Origin: Alphaproteobacteria bacterium
GTDB lineage: Bacteria; Pseudomonadota; Alphaproteobacteria; Micavibrionales; UBA2020
Direction: 5' to 3'
DNA length: 64,000 bases
Assembly: GCA_021413445.1 (NCBI GenBank)
Contig: JAIOQI010000043.1
Span: forward strand, 1-64,000
Part shown: piece by piece, positions 32,826 to 42,200 of the stretch
Layout of the letters: each line of letters begins with the position of its first letter
How positions within the stretch are numbered: position 1 is the stretch's first letter
Notes under the pieces: model-generated
Seen by the model: only the letters and a program-made list of their open reading frames with translations
Told to the model about the DNA's origin: nothing
The model's database searches: none
Program-made: the position numbers and the translations under genes

Positions 32826-34128
32826 GCGGGAACAGGATATTCCGGGCATTTTTACAACACCTGCGGCAGCAATGCTGTTTGCCCTGCTTCTTGCCTGCAC
32901 CCTGATTCCATCACCGGCAGTAGCGGCAAGAATGTGCCAAACCCCGGACGGTTATGTTTTTCAAAATAAAAAAGACCCCTCGCCGTCAAATGAAAAGACA
33001 AAAGGCGGCAAGGGAATGGGGGGCACCGGCATCCAAAGCGCCGACAAAGGCATCGGCGGCACCGGCATCAAGTTCGCTGACAGGGGTATCGGCGGCACCG
33101 GCATTTCCGCGCACGGCAGCATCGGCGTTTACGGCCGCATCACCGGCTTCGGCAGCGTCTGCGTGAACGGCATGGAGATATTCTACGGCAAGAACACCCA
33201 CGTCCTGGATAACAGCAAGCAGACCTCCTCCAGCGAACTGAAGATCGGCCAGATGGTCTCCGTCATCGCGGACAGCGTCAACAACCGGTCCGTCGCGCGG
33301 CAAATCGAGGTGCAGAGCATCCTGAAGGGCCCAGTTGACAGCGTCGATGCGCAAAAGGGCGCCCTGCATGTCATGGGCCAGCTCGTCCAGATGAATAATC
33401 CGGAGGGCGTCAAGTCCATTCACGCCGGCGACTTTGTCGCGGTGGGTGGCTTCAGGGACGCTGCCGGCCACGTCATTGCAAGCTCGGTTGAAAAAATCCC
33501 GCCGCAGGAAGAACAGAGGCATTCCTCCCCTGACGTCCGCTTCTCCAGCGACGTCAGGCACATCTCCATCCAGGGGTATGCGGAAATGACCGGCGATAAA
33601 GGAGAACTGCGGCTGAACGATCGCACGACCGTCGAAATTTCGGATAATGCCGAAATCAAGGGCGGAAAACTGGAAGATATTTCCAACGGCGACAGAGTGA
33701 TCGTTTTTGGCGATGTCGGAGAGAACGGCAAGCTCAGCGCCGACACGATCTTCATCGAAAAGTCGGACATTCCCACGCAGGTTATCGAAGGCGACCTTGA
33801 GTCAAGAGGCCACCCTGGCGGCAGCCTTGAGCAGGAAAAAGGGCATCATGCAAATGAAGATCTCAAAGAAAATGAAAAAGATGGCGGCCATGAACATTCG
33901 GGCTCTGGAGAAGGCCACGACAGGCCCGAGACGGAATCTCCTGGGATAGACTCCCCTGAAACGGAAAGCCCCGAAGTCGAATCTCCTGAGGTAGAAACTC
34001 CTGAAGTAGAAACTCCTGAAGTAGAAACCCCTGAAGTCGAAACTCCTGAGGTAGAAACTCCTGAGGTAGAAACTCCGGAAGTAGAAACTCCTGAAGTTGA
34101 GCCGCCTGAACTTCCGGAAGGCGGCTAG
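32806..34128 (+). CDS. exported DUF5666 protein with C-terminal PEVET repeats (PEVET-2)
   Basis: 440 residues. An N-terminal signal (hydrophobic AAAMLFALLLACTLIP, cleavage near AVAA) is preceded by a charged leader; an alternative start is ATG 32815. Three MGGTGI/IGGTGI units follow (residues ~68-100). Then come three or four DUF5666 beta domains (YGRITGFGSVCVNGMEI; GPVDSVDAQKGALHVMGQ; GYAEMTGDKGELRLNDRTTV). After a His/Glu-rich linker (GHHANEDLKENEKDGGHEHS) the C-terminal ~45 residues are consecutive SPEVE/TPEVE units. DUF5666 proteins are typically exported and of unknown function. The repeat tail shared with PEVET-1 suggests that the two proteins act together or share a partner. Confidence 0.85.
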   Translation: MTKMKNRREQDIPGIFTTPAAAMLFALLLACTLIPSPAVAARMCQTPDGYVFQNKKDPSPSNEKTKGGKGMGGTGIQSADKGIGGTGIKFADRGIGGTGISAHGSIGVYGRITGFGSVCVNGMEIFYGKNTHVLDNSKQTSSSELKIGQMVSVIADSVNNRSVARQIEVQSILKGPVDSVDAQKGALHVMGQLVQMNNPEGVKSIHAGDFVAVGGFRDAAGHVIASSVEKIPPQEEQRHSSPDVRFSSDVRHISIQGYAEMTGDKGELRLNDRTTVEISDNAEIKGGKLEDISNGDRVIVFGDVGENGKLSADTIFIEKSDIPTQVIEGDLESRGHPGGSLEQEKGHHANEDLKENEKDGGHEHSGSGEGHDRPETESPGIDSPETESPEVESPEVETPEVETPEVETPEVETPEVETPEVETPEVETPEVEPPELPEGG

Positions 34129-34145
34129 AAAAAGCCTCTCATATT
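34105..34145 (+). repeat. 41-bp imperfect direct repeat, left copy
   Basis: This segment covers the end of the DUF5666 gene and its stop codon. The last 33 bases match 35868-35900 with one mismatch, and the full 41 bases match 35860-35900 with three mismatches. The pair brackets mnmH and a small gene. Confidence 0.85.
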
Positions 34146-34184
34146 ACGAACACCCAGACCACAAGCAAAAATTTATACGGCTAT

Positions 34185-35288
34185 CTAAATCCGCTGGCAC
34201 CACGCCAATACCTCGGCTCTGTTTCCCCTGAAAACGATGCGGTTTTCGTTCAGGGATAAGTGGTAGTCGTACATGGGGTCGTAATAACGGGTCAGCAGGT
34301 CGCCAATCCACTGCCGGTGCAGGGATTCATCGGCGGTGGCCTGCTGAACGCCCAGCGCATTCTCCATCGCCGCCAAAATATCCTTATACCGCTCGGAGCC
34401 AAGCCGTTTGCGGATGCGGAACAGGCTGTCGCGCAGGAAATCCGAGAACCTGGCAAAGCCCTGGTCGCCATAGGCCGCCTGGTGCTCCGCGAGCATATCC
34501 GTCACATAATCTTTCAGCACGGCGGAGATCCGGTTTTCCAGGCTCTCTTCCAGCACGACGGTCGGCCACTCCTTCATTTTGGCGAGCAGGTTCAGCGGCA
34601 GGGCGCAACGGCCCACCACACGGCTTTCATCCTCGATGAACAGCGTTTTTTCAGTGCTATGGGCCAGCTTCAGCAGCCTGACCGCAAGGGCGTTCTCAAA
34701 GTCGATCTGGCTGGGCTGCGGAGTTATTCTCCTGCCGAAGCTCGAGCCGCGATGCCGGGCGATCCCTTCCAGATCGACCGCATGGGGCAGTTGATGAATA
34801 AGGAGGGTTTTGCCGATGCCGGTGCGCCCGCTGATGATGACAAAATTCCGCCGCGAGACGATGTCGTCAAGCGCATCAATCAGGAAACGCCGCAGGGCCT
34901 TGTAGCCGCCTTTGACAAGCGGATAATGGATGTTTGCATCCCTGAGCCATTCCTGCACGATATGGGAGCGCATGCCGCCCCGGAAGCAAAAGAGATAGCC
35001 TGCGGGATTTTGCCGCGCAAAAGCCTGCCATTGCCGGAGGCGTTCGGCCTTGACCTCGCCGCTGACCAGTTGATGCCCGAGGCTGATCGCGGCCTCCGCT
35101 CCCTCTTTTTTATAAATTGTGCCAATGGCCTGACGTTCTTCATCATTCAGCAGGGGGAGATTGACGGCCGAGGGAAATGACCCCCGGCTGAATTCCACCG
35201 GCGCCCGCACATCCAGCAGCGGCACATCATTCAGGAATAAACGGAGGAAATCATCCGCGTCATTTCCGGTTTTGCGCTCAGAGAGCAT
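34185..35288 (-). CDS. mnmH: tRNA 2-selenouridine synthase
   Basis: 367 residues from ATG 35288 (GGAGG nearby upstream). The N-terminal rhodanese domain includes LDVRAPVEFSRGSFPSAVNL and the catalytic cysteine in LFCFRGGMRSHI. A P-loop domain follows with ISGRTGIGKTLLIHQL and SSFGRRITPQPSQIDFENAL. The enzyme replaces sulphur with selenium at U34 of certain tRNAs and needs selenophosphate from SelD, which is not in this window. It is flanked by a direct repeat, which may mean it was inserted here. Confidence 0.93.
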   Translation of the reverse strand: MLSERKTGNDADDFLRLFLNDVPLLDVRAPVEFSRGSFPSAVNLPLLNDEERQAIGTIYKKEGAEAAISLGHQLVSGEVKAERLRQWQAFARQNPAGYLFCFRGGMRSHIVQEWLRDANIHYPLVKGGYKALRRFLIDALDDIVSRRNFVIISGRTGIGKTLLIHQLPHAVDLEGIARHRGSSFGRRITPQPSQIDFENALAVRLLKLAHSTEKTLFIEDESRVVGRCALPLNLLAKMKEWPTVVLEESLENRISAVLKDYVTDMLAEHQAAYGDQGFARFSDFLRDSLFRIRKRLGSERYKDILAAMENALGVQQATADESLHRQWIGDLLTRYYDPMYDYHLSLNENRIVFRGNRAEVLAWCQRI

Positions 35289-35437
35289 GATCCCACGACC
35301 TCCCATGAAATACCCTACAGCACTGTCCTTCCCCGCAACAGCCTTAATTTTTCCTATCCAAAATCGGGCATTCCCGGCATCTGCATCATAAAATAACGCA
35401 CAAAATAACGTCTATTTCGTCCAGTCCAAGAGTTTTA

Positions 35438-35466
35438 TTGACGGCCCTGGCGCCAGCGTCTATAAA
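35438..35466 (+). promoter_or_regulatory. sigma70-type promoter
   Basis: TTGACG at 35438-35443 and TATAAA at 35461-35466 are separated by 17 bases. The likely target is the small gene at 35535, giving a leader of about 60 bases. Confidence 0.65.
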
Positions 35467-35534
35467 ACACGGCAAGACTCTGCTCCCGGCTAAAATTAAG
35501 TTGGGTCATAGAAGCGCCTTTAATATTTTCCACT

Positions 35535-35864
35535 ATGGACATTATCACCATGACCTGGATCCACTGCCCTTCACCGATCGTCGCCGATGTCATCCGTTGG
35601 CATGAGCCGATATGGGCCGCGCCGACCAAGAAGCGCGGCAAGCCCGATCAGATCGGCGAACAGGTTGTTACAGCTGAAGTAAAGGCTCTTGGCGACTTTT
35701 TGCAGCTGCAGGTCCGGACGGTCGAGGTTCTCTCCCTTGATGACGGGGCAAAGCCCCCGCCCGGCGTAAAGGTTGGCGACAGTCTCCGCCGCAAGAAATC
35801 CACGATCGACCGCGGCGACTGCCATCGCCTGCTTTGGAGCGACGAGAGCGCCCGCGCGCCCTGA
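35535..35864 (+). CDS. small hypothetical protein
   Basis: 109 residues, soluble. The frame looks coding: a compact, mixed-composition protein with WIHCPSPIVADVIRWHEPIW and a beta segment FLQLQVRTVEVLSLD, plus a good promoter upstream. There is no strong ribosome site before the ATG; MTWIHC at 35550 is an alternative start. The stop codon falls within the right copy of the 41-bp direct repeat. I do not recognise the family. Confidence 0.6.
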   Translation: MDIITMTWIHCPSPIVADVIRWHEPIWAAPTKKRGKPDQIGEQVVTAEVKALGDFLQLQVRTVEVLSLDDGAKPPPGVKVGDSLRRKKSTIDRGDCHRLLWSDESARAP

Positions 35865-35900
35865 GCATCCGGAAGGCGGCTGGAAAAAGCCTCTCATATT
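35860..35900 (+). repeat. 41-bp imperfect direct repeat, right copy
   Basis: See the left copy at 34105-34145. In this copy the reading frame of the DUF5666 tail is preserved (PEHPEGGWKK in place of PELPEGG-stop), as expected of a duplicated remnant. It runs up to the stop codon of the response-regulator gene that starts at 36387. Confidence 0.85.
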
Positions 35901-35901
35901 T

Positions 35902-36387
35902 TTATGGGTGGATGGCCTTGTGGATAGTATCCAGGCACACCGGCTTCAGAATATATCCGCTGACCTGCAACTGACGGGCTTCCTCAACGCGTTTACTTGA
36001 GGTGTCGCCGGTAATCACGATCATCGGTATGTTTTGCGTCATGGGATGCGCTTTCAAATCCCGCAAAATTTCCAGGCCATCGACGCCCGGCAGATGGATA
36101 TCCATCAGGATCAACAGCCGCATCTTGCGCGCCGCGCCGCTGCTATAGTACCCTTCGTTGACAAAATACGTCACGAGGTCAGCGCCTTTTTCAAAGCAGT
36201 GCACGTTATAGACATAGGGGGACTTTTCGAGGGTATTCAGAATCTGTTCCCGGTCGTCAATATTATCTTCGATCAAAAAAACGGTATATTGGTCCCGCTT
36301 CCGTCTTTTCTTTTCCGACACCTGCCTGTGCAGATAAGCCTTCTGCTGCGCGCCCTGGCTCGTATTTTTTCGAGTAGTGGAAAACAT
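35902..36387 (-). CDS. single-domain response regulator
   Basis: 161 residues. After a basic N-terminus (EKKRRKRDQ) a receiver domain follows: acidic pair in FLIEDNIDDRE, phospho-acceptor Asp in LILMDIHLPGVDG, the Thr of VITGDTSS and the Lys of YILKPV. There is no output domain. The basic 35-residue leader is unusual for a stand-alone receiver and could target a partner. It is not adjacent to the histidine kinase, but is close enough to belong to the same signalling group. Its partner is unknown. Confidence 0.85.
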   Translation of the reverse strand: MFSTTRKNTSQGAQQKAYLHRQVSEKKRRKRDQYTVFLIEDNIDDREQILNTLEKSPYVYNVHCFEKGADLVTYFVNEGYYSSGAARKMRLLILMDIHLPGVDGLEILRDLKAHPMTQNIPMIVITGDTSSKRVEEARQLQVSGYILKPVCLDTIHKAIHP

Positions 36388-36570
36388 CTTCCCCTCCTCT
36401 TTTTTAAAACAGTCCCGCCGGATCCAAAATATCCGGCAACAACTTTGCCTTGTTAAAAATATCCTAAAATTTTTGGTCCCATCTTCTATTATACCCCGCA
36501 GCCTGTGAGTAAATGTTTAAAAATACATTAAATTATCTGTAACCCCTTACAAAAACTGGCTAAAAATAAA

Positions 36571-37032
36571 TTATTCGGGGGTATAGCCGTTTTTAGGCAG
36601 CAGGGCCGTTTCAAACCAGTAATTCTTGATGCTTTCAGCGACGCGTATCATGTCCTGAAAACTGCTCGGTTTTTGTATGTAGGCATTGGCGCCCATCTGG
36701 TAACAGCCCTGGACATCCCGTTCATTGGATGAGGTCGTGAAGATGACGACGGGTATGCGCTTCAGCGTGGCGTCCTCCTTGATCGCCTGAAGGGTCTGGC
36801 GGCCGTCCAGCCCCGGCATATTGAGATCCAGCAAAATAAGCCCCAGCAACGGTTTTTTATTGTCGGAAGGTCCTGCGCGCCTGAGAAAATCCAGCACTTC
36901 CTGACCCGACTTGCACCAGAAGATCGGGTTGGGGAGATGGACCTTTTTAAAAGCGCGTGTTATCGCTTCATAATCTTCTTCGTTATCCTCCACGATCAGG
37001 AGGATTTGCGATTCTGATGGACGATCACTCAT
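36571..37032 (-). CDS. Rcp1-like response regulator
   Basis: 153 residues from ATG 37032, which overlaps the end of the kinase gene by 8 bases; the frame continues upstream but only as a shadow of the kinase. The receiver motifs are LIVEDNEEDYEAI, LILLDLNMPGLDG, VIFTTSS and YIQKPSSF. The form with a long alpha1-beta2 insertion (KVHLPNPIFWCKSGQEVLDF) is typical of regulators paired with phytochrome-type kinases. It is translationally coupled to the kinase, so it is probably its phosphorylation target. Confidence 0.9.
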   Translation of the reverse strand: MSDRPSESQILLIVEDNEEDYEAITRAFKKVHLPNPIFWCKSGQEVLDFLRRAGPSDNKKPLLGLILLDLNMPGLDGRQTLQAIKEDATLKRIPVVIFTTSSNERDVQGCYQMGANAYIQKPSSFQDMIRVAESIKNYWFETALLPKNGYTPE

Positions 37033-39085
37033 GTACGCCGCCTTTGGGGTGAAGGATAAAATAAAAGGTCGTGCCTTTTCCCGGCGCCGATTCAACCCAG
37101 ATGCGCCCGCCATGCCTTTCGACGATTTTCTTGACGAAGCTCAGCCCCATGCCGGTGCCCGTCTCCCTTTCGCCGTCCGGCGTGGCGATCCTCCTGAAAA
37201 TGCGGAAGATCTCCTGATGATGCCTGTTTTCAATGCCGATACCGTTATCCCTGACATAGAACACGCCGTGCTCTTGCCCCTGGGGCGTCTCCACGGCGTC
37301 AAGGAACCCCACCTCCACCAGCGGCTTCGGCTTGTCATTATATTTCACCGCATTGGTGATAAGGTTGCGAAACACTTCCGTGATCTTGGTTTTGTCGCAA
37401 ACAATCTTCGGCAGCGGCTGCGGCATGACGATGCGCGCTTTGTGCTCACTGAGGAAAGTTTCCATCATTTGCTGGACGTCCCTGACGAGGATATTGGGGT
37501 CGACTTCCTGCACGGCCATCTCCGTGCGTCCCAGCCCCGAGAAATGGAGAAGATCGTTGACAAGGCGCTCCATGCGCTGGCTCAGCTGCGTCAGGCGGGT
37601 CAGCCGGCGCAGCCCCTCAGGGCCCAGCTTGTCCTTGAAATCCTCCATCAGGAACCCGGATTGGATATTCAGCCCGCGGAGCGGCTCTTTCAGGTCGTGG
37701 GACGCGATATGGGCGAAGTCTTCGAGCTCCTGGTTGCTGCGCTCAAGCTCTTTGGTGTATTTCAGGAGCTGCGCCTCGGTTTTCTTGAGGTCCGTGATAT
37801 CCCGGATAACCCCCACCAGGAATGGCTCCCCCTCCTCGTTCCGGAAGGCCACTTTTTTGGTGGACAAGATATGCCGCTCGCCCCTGAAGTCGGTGAAGGA
37901 TTCCTCGTTGACATCCACCTCGCCGGAATCAAAGACCTTGTTGTCCTTCTCCCAGAAAACATCGGCTTCTTCCTTGGGGAAAAACTCATAGTCGCTTTTG
38001 CCGAGAAACTTCTCCGGCGGCCCGTGCATGAGGTCCCAGAAAGATTTGTTGCCGTCGATCCAGCGGTGCTGCTTGTCTTTCATGAAGATCGGGTCGGGGA
38101 TATTGTCCAGCATGTTTTTCAGGTACTGGTGCGTCGCCTGCAGTTTCTTTTCGGTTTCCCCGCGTTCAGCGATGATGGCGCCCAGGAACAGGCCCGTCGC
38201 CGCCACGATCATCATGAAGATTTGCAGCACCAGCAGGTTCTCCCCCAACAGGGCGCTGCCGAAAGAGCCGGCGCCGCCCGTCAGGGCCCAGATGGCCAGG
38301 GCCGAAGCGATGAACGTCACCAGCGTCGTGCCGCACTGCCCGAAACGCAGCGCCGCCCAGATGGTGAAAGGAAAGATGATGAATTTCCATTCGCTGTGCG
38401 CTTCACGCAGCCCCATAAAAATGCCGGCATAGGCGGCCGCCAGCGCCCCCAGCAGAAGCGGCCCCTCCAGCAGCATGCCCGGTCTCAGGCGGGGGCAGGG
38501 CCTGTTCAGCCACACCAGCAGCAGCGGCGCCACAATCAGGGCGCCCGCCGCATCGCCCAGCCACCAGTCCCGCCAGAGCGGAAGAAAAAGCGCCCATTTC
38601 TGGACGCCGCCGAGACACAGGCTTGTCACGCCGAGAGTGGCGCCGATCATCGTGCTCAGGACCGCGGAAAACAGGATCAGGCCCAGCACGTCCCGCTGGC
38701 GGTTCAGGTCGTTCCTGAACCCGACGAATCGCTGCAGGGCCCAGGCGCCGAAGAGGGCTTCGAGAGTATTGCCGACGCCGATCCCCAGCGCCGTCAGGAC
38801 GGGTTCGGCTGCGGTGACGTTGGCGAGAAAAGCGCCTAAAAAAATAGCGGGCAGGACACGGTATCCGGACAACAGCAAGGCCGCCAGCGCGATGCCCGTC
38901 GGCGGCCAGGCCAGCGTGACCTGTTTGGCCGTCAGGGCCAGCGACAATCCCAGCTTGGCTGAGATGATATAAAGACCCGCCACGATGAAGAGAATAACGG
39001 CAAGCCTGAGCTTGCCCGTTGATGCCGTCAGGCGAAGATCCAGCGGCTTCTCAAAAGGATCATGCGGGGGAAGAAGGGGGAGCAC
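37025..39085 (-). CDS. MASE1-PAS sensor histidine kinase
   Basis: 686 residues from GTG 39085, with AAGGA 6 bases upstream. Residues ~25-320 are a MASE1-type membrane sensor with about eight helices (AKQVTLAWPPTGIALAALLL is characteristic). A PAS domain follows (NIPDPIFMKDKQHRWIDGNK to GVIRDITDLKKTE). The H box is DFAHIASHDLKEPLR and the ATP-binding domain has RNLITNAVKYND, VRDNGIGIE and GTGMGLSFVKKIV. The ligand is unknown. The Rcp1-like regulator is encoded directly after it. Confidence 0.93.
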   Translation of the reverse strand: MLPLLPPHDPFEKPLDLRLTASTGKLRLAVILFIVAGLYIISAKLGLSLALTAKQVTLAWPPTGIALAALLLSGYRVLPAIFLGAFLANVTAAEPVLTALGIGVGNTLEALFGAWALQRFVGFRNDLNRQRDVLGLILFSAVLSTMIGATLGVTSLCLGGVQKWALFLPLWRDWWLGDAAGALIVAPLLLVWLNRPCPRLRPGMLLEGPLLLGALAAAYAGIFMGLREAHSEWKFIIFPFTIWAALRFGQCGTTLVTFIASALAIWALTGGAGSFGSALLGENLLVLQIFMMIVAATGLFLGAIIAERGETEKKLQATHQYLKNMLDNIPDPIFMKDKQHRWIDGNKSFWDLMHGPPEKFLGKSDYEFFPKEEADVFWEKDNKVFDSGEVDVNEESFTDFRGERHILSTKKVAFRNEEGEPFLVGVIRDITDLKKTEAQLLKYTKELERSNQELEDFAHIASHDLKEPLRGLNIQSGFLMEDFKDKLGPEGLRRLTRLTQLSQRMERLVNDLLHFSGLGRTEMAVQEVDPNILVRDVQQMMETFLSEHKARIVMPQPLPKIVCDKTKITEVFRNLITNAVKYNDKPKPLVEVGFLDAVETPQGQEHGVFYVRDNGIGIENRHHQEIFRIFRRIATPDGERETGTGMGLSFVKKIVERHGGRIWVESAPGKGTTFYFILHPKGGVHE

Positions 39086-39263
39086 TTTAGTTCCTTAAAT
39101 TGGAATTTATAAAAAACAGTCCGGTTGTATATTAGCTAAAAAAATCATTTTTTATTAACAAATATAGGAAGGCCCGTCAAAATAATGTATGGATGCGGCG
39201 GCACTATGGCAAAAATCGCCTCCATGGCAGGTTTACTCAAGTGTATTTATAGATATTCTTCTG

Positions 39264-42200
39264 CTATTGCCCCGCGCAGGGCTTGCCGTCGAGGAACGCG
39301 TTCGCACAAGAAGCGTCGTCGCCGGGCTCACCGCCTGCTGCGGGCTCGATATTCGGCAGGTCGCCAAGGTTCAGACCCGGCGGCAGGAACCTGATGCTGA
39401 TATTGCCATTCATCGTCAGTGTCTCAATCCGTTCGAACGGTGAATCCAGGACGATTTTCTGGTTGGCAAGAGAAATAATCGGACGCCCCAGGACATCAAT
39501 ACCGAAAGACGGTCCTAAATTGGTTATCCCCGACCCCGGAACAGGGAAGATCACAAAACCGCCCTCGGCGCCATAAATCAGGTTCAGGATATAGTTGCCG
39601 CCCGCCGTCAGCGTGCCGAGGCCGATCTCGTAAGTACCAATGTTCTCACCCTCCAGCCGGCTTAAGCTGCCGTTGAATACACCATCACTGTCGCCGTTGC
39701 GCAATCCGCCGTGGCTGAAGGTCAGCTCGGGATCGGGATCACCGTAAATCTTGCCCGCCGCATTCGTCGTCAGCGTCAGCTCATAGGGCGTGATGGTGAA
39801 GCCGCCCGCGCCGTCACGGTTGAGGTTGAGCAGGTAGTTGCCCCCCGCCGTCAGCGTGCCGAGGCCGATCTCATAAGCGCCGACGTTCTCGCCGTCCAAG
39901 CGGTCGAGCGCGCCACTGAACACCTTGTCGCTGTCGCCGTTGCGCAAGCCGCCGTGGCTGAAGGTCAGCTCGGGATCGGGATCGCCGTAAATCTTGCCTG
40001 CCGCGTTCGTCGTCAGCGTCAGCTCATACGGCGTGATGCTGAGGGTGCTGCCGGTGTAACTGATACTGTAGTTGCCGCCTGCGTCCAGCGTGCCCTGCGT
40101 GATCGCGTAGTCGCCGACGTTATTGCCGGCGTCGCGGGCCAGCGCGCCGCTCAGCTTGTCGTCATACTGCAGCGCGGTCTTGCCCAGGCCGTACGTCAGC
40201 GCCGGGTCGGTGTCGCCATAGACCTTGCTCAGCGCATTGGCGGCCACGGTCAGCTCATAAGGCGTGATCGACAAGGTGCTGCCGGTGTAAGTAATAGTAT
40301 AGACGTAATAATCACCATTGACCGTGAGCGTGCCCAAAGTGATCGCGTAATCGCCAACGTCAGTGCCGGCGTCACGCGCCAGCACGCCGGTAAACGCATC
40401 AGTACCCTCGAGGGCGCCGTTATAGGTGTAAGTCAGGAGCGGATCATCAGAACCGTAAACCTTGTTTTGCGCGTCCGCCACGACGGTCAGGCTGATCGCG
40501 GGCAGCGGATCATCGACCGCTCCGCAAGCCAAAGTGCCGCCGGCATTAAAACAGTCACTGTTGCCGCCGACCTTCTTGCCTTTGACGGTGATCTTGCCTC
40601 CGAACTGGGAGCTGTCAAAATGGTTTTGCGAGTTGCCAAAAAAATTGGCTTTATCGGCATCCGTTCCCGTGACATGCGGGGTGCCGTCAAGCTTGAGCAA
40701 ATCGATCCCCCCTGCCGTAAGGCCGCCGCTCGCATCAATACTGGATTTATTAATGGAAACGGCGTCTCCGCCGAAGGTGCTGGTCGCAGAAATATCAACA
40801 TTTCCGCCGCCGGTCCCGATGGCGGAGGCATTCATGGAAACCGTGTCTCCCGTCAGGCTGATAAAGCCTCCGCGGGTGTATAATGTTGAATTATTGATGC
40901 TGACAGCCCCAGTGGTGTTAAAAGTGAGGCCACCGCCATTGGTGCGGATATAATTGTTATCAATATTAATCCCGCCGCCGCCGGCCGTCGCGGAAAGGTT
41001 AATGCCCCCCGCCTTCCTGACACTGATATCCGCCGCGAAAGTCAGCGCATCGGAAGTAACAAGGCTGACATCCGCACCGGACGCGCTGATCGTCTCCGCC
41101 AGGGCGGCATCAACCGTCAGGGTCGTCGGGTCCAGCAGCCATAGGCCGAGAGCGCCGAAGGGGGCGGTCGCATCAACTGTCGTGCCCGCCACGTCCAGCA
41201 CACCTTTGGAAGATGTTTCTACCAACCCTCCATTGCCGCCGCTGGCGCCGCCCCTGGCATAAAAACTGCCCCTGCTGGTCGTGTTCTTTTCAGACCACAC
41301 GACGATGGAGCCGCCATTGCCGTTGTCGGCCGCATTCGCGCTGATAACAGCGTCATCGGCGATTTTAACCGTATCCGCCTTTTCAAGGGCGCCCGCGCCC
41401 TGCGCGTCGCCGCCAATTTTAATGGTACCGCCGTTGACACCGGAAACATCGACCGTGCCGCTGACTTTTACAGCAGCGCCACCGCCGGTCAGGATGATTT
41501 CGCCGTTACGGCTGACCAGCCCGCGCGCCTGAATGATGCCGGAGTTGTTGATTGCCGAATTCACCATGTCGCTGGCGGCCGCCGCCGTCATCAGGACTTT
41601 GCCGCCATCCGTCACGATGGAGCCGCTGTTTTCCGCTGAAATATTGCGGGCAGAGGAGCCTTTCGGCTCCGCCACGGCCAGATGGATCAGCCCGTCGCCA
41701 TACAAATCGACGCCAAAGGTATCGCCGGCGCCAAGCTGGATTTTGGCGAGATTGCCCTCGATCACCCCGCTGTTACGCACGACCGGCGCGACAAAAGCCG
41801 CCAGGCCTTCGTTCTGAACGGTGACATACCCCCTGTTCTCGACAACAGCATTCGGATTGCCCGGGATATTGAACTCATAAACCCCGCTTGATCCCATGAA
41901 GGCGGCATCGGCAATGCCTGCCGAAGAGGCGATGAAACCCGCCGTATCGACATGGGCACCGCCGCCGATCAGGATCCCGTTGGGGTTGATGATGAAGACA
42001 TGGCCGTTGGCCAGCAGGTTACCGTTGATCGCGCTGAGCTGGGTGCTGTTGACAACCCGGTTAAGCGCCACCGCGCTGGAACTGGGCTGGTAAAAATGCG
42101 TCGTTTCGCCGGTGGCGATGTCAAAGGATTTCCAGTCGATAATGGCGCGGCTGCTGCTCTGGTTAATCTGCAGCTCCGCCGCCGTGCTGGTGATGGTCGC

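Noticed and set aside
33946-34110. CRISPR-like array (regular 15-bp repeats)
   Set aside because: The repeats are in frame, have no spacers and encode PEVET units; this is a coding tandem repeat.
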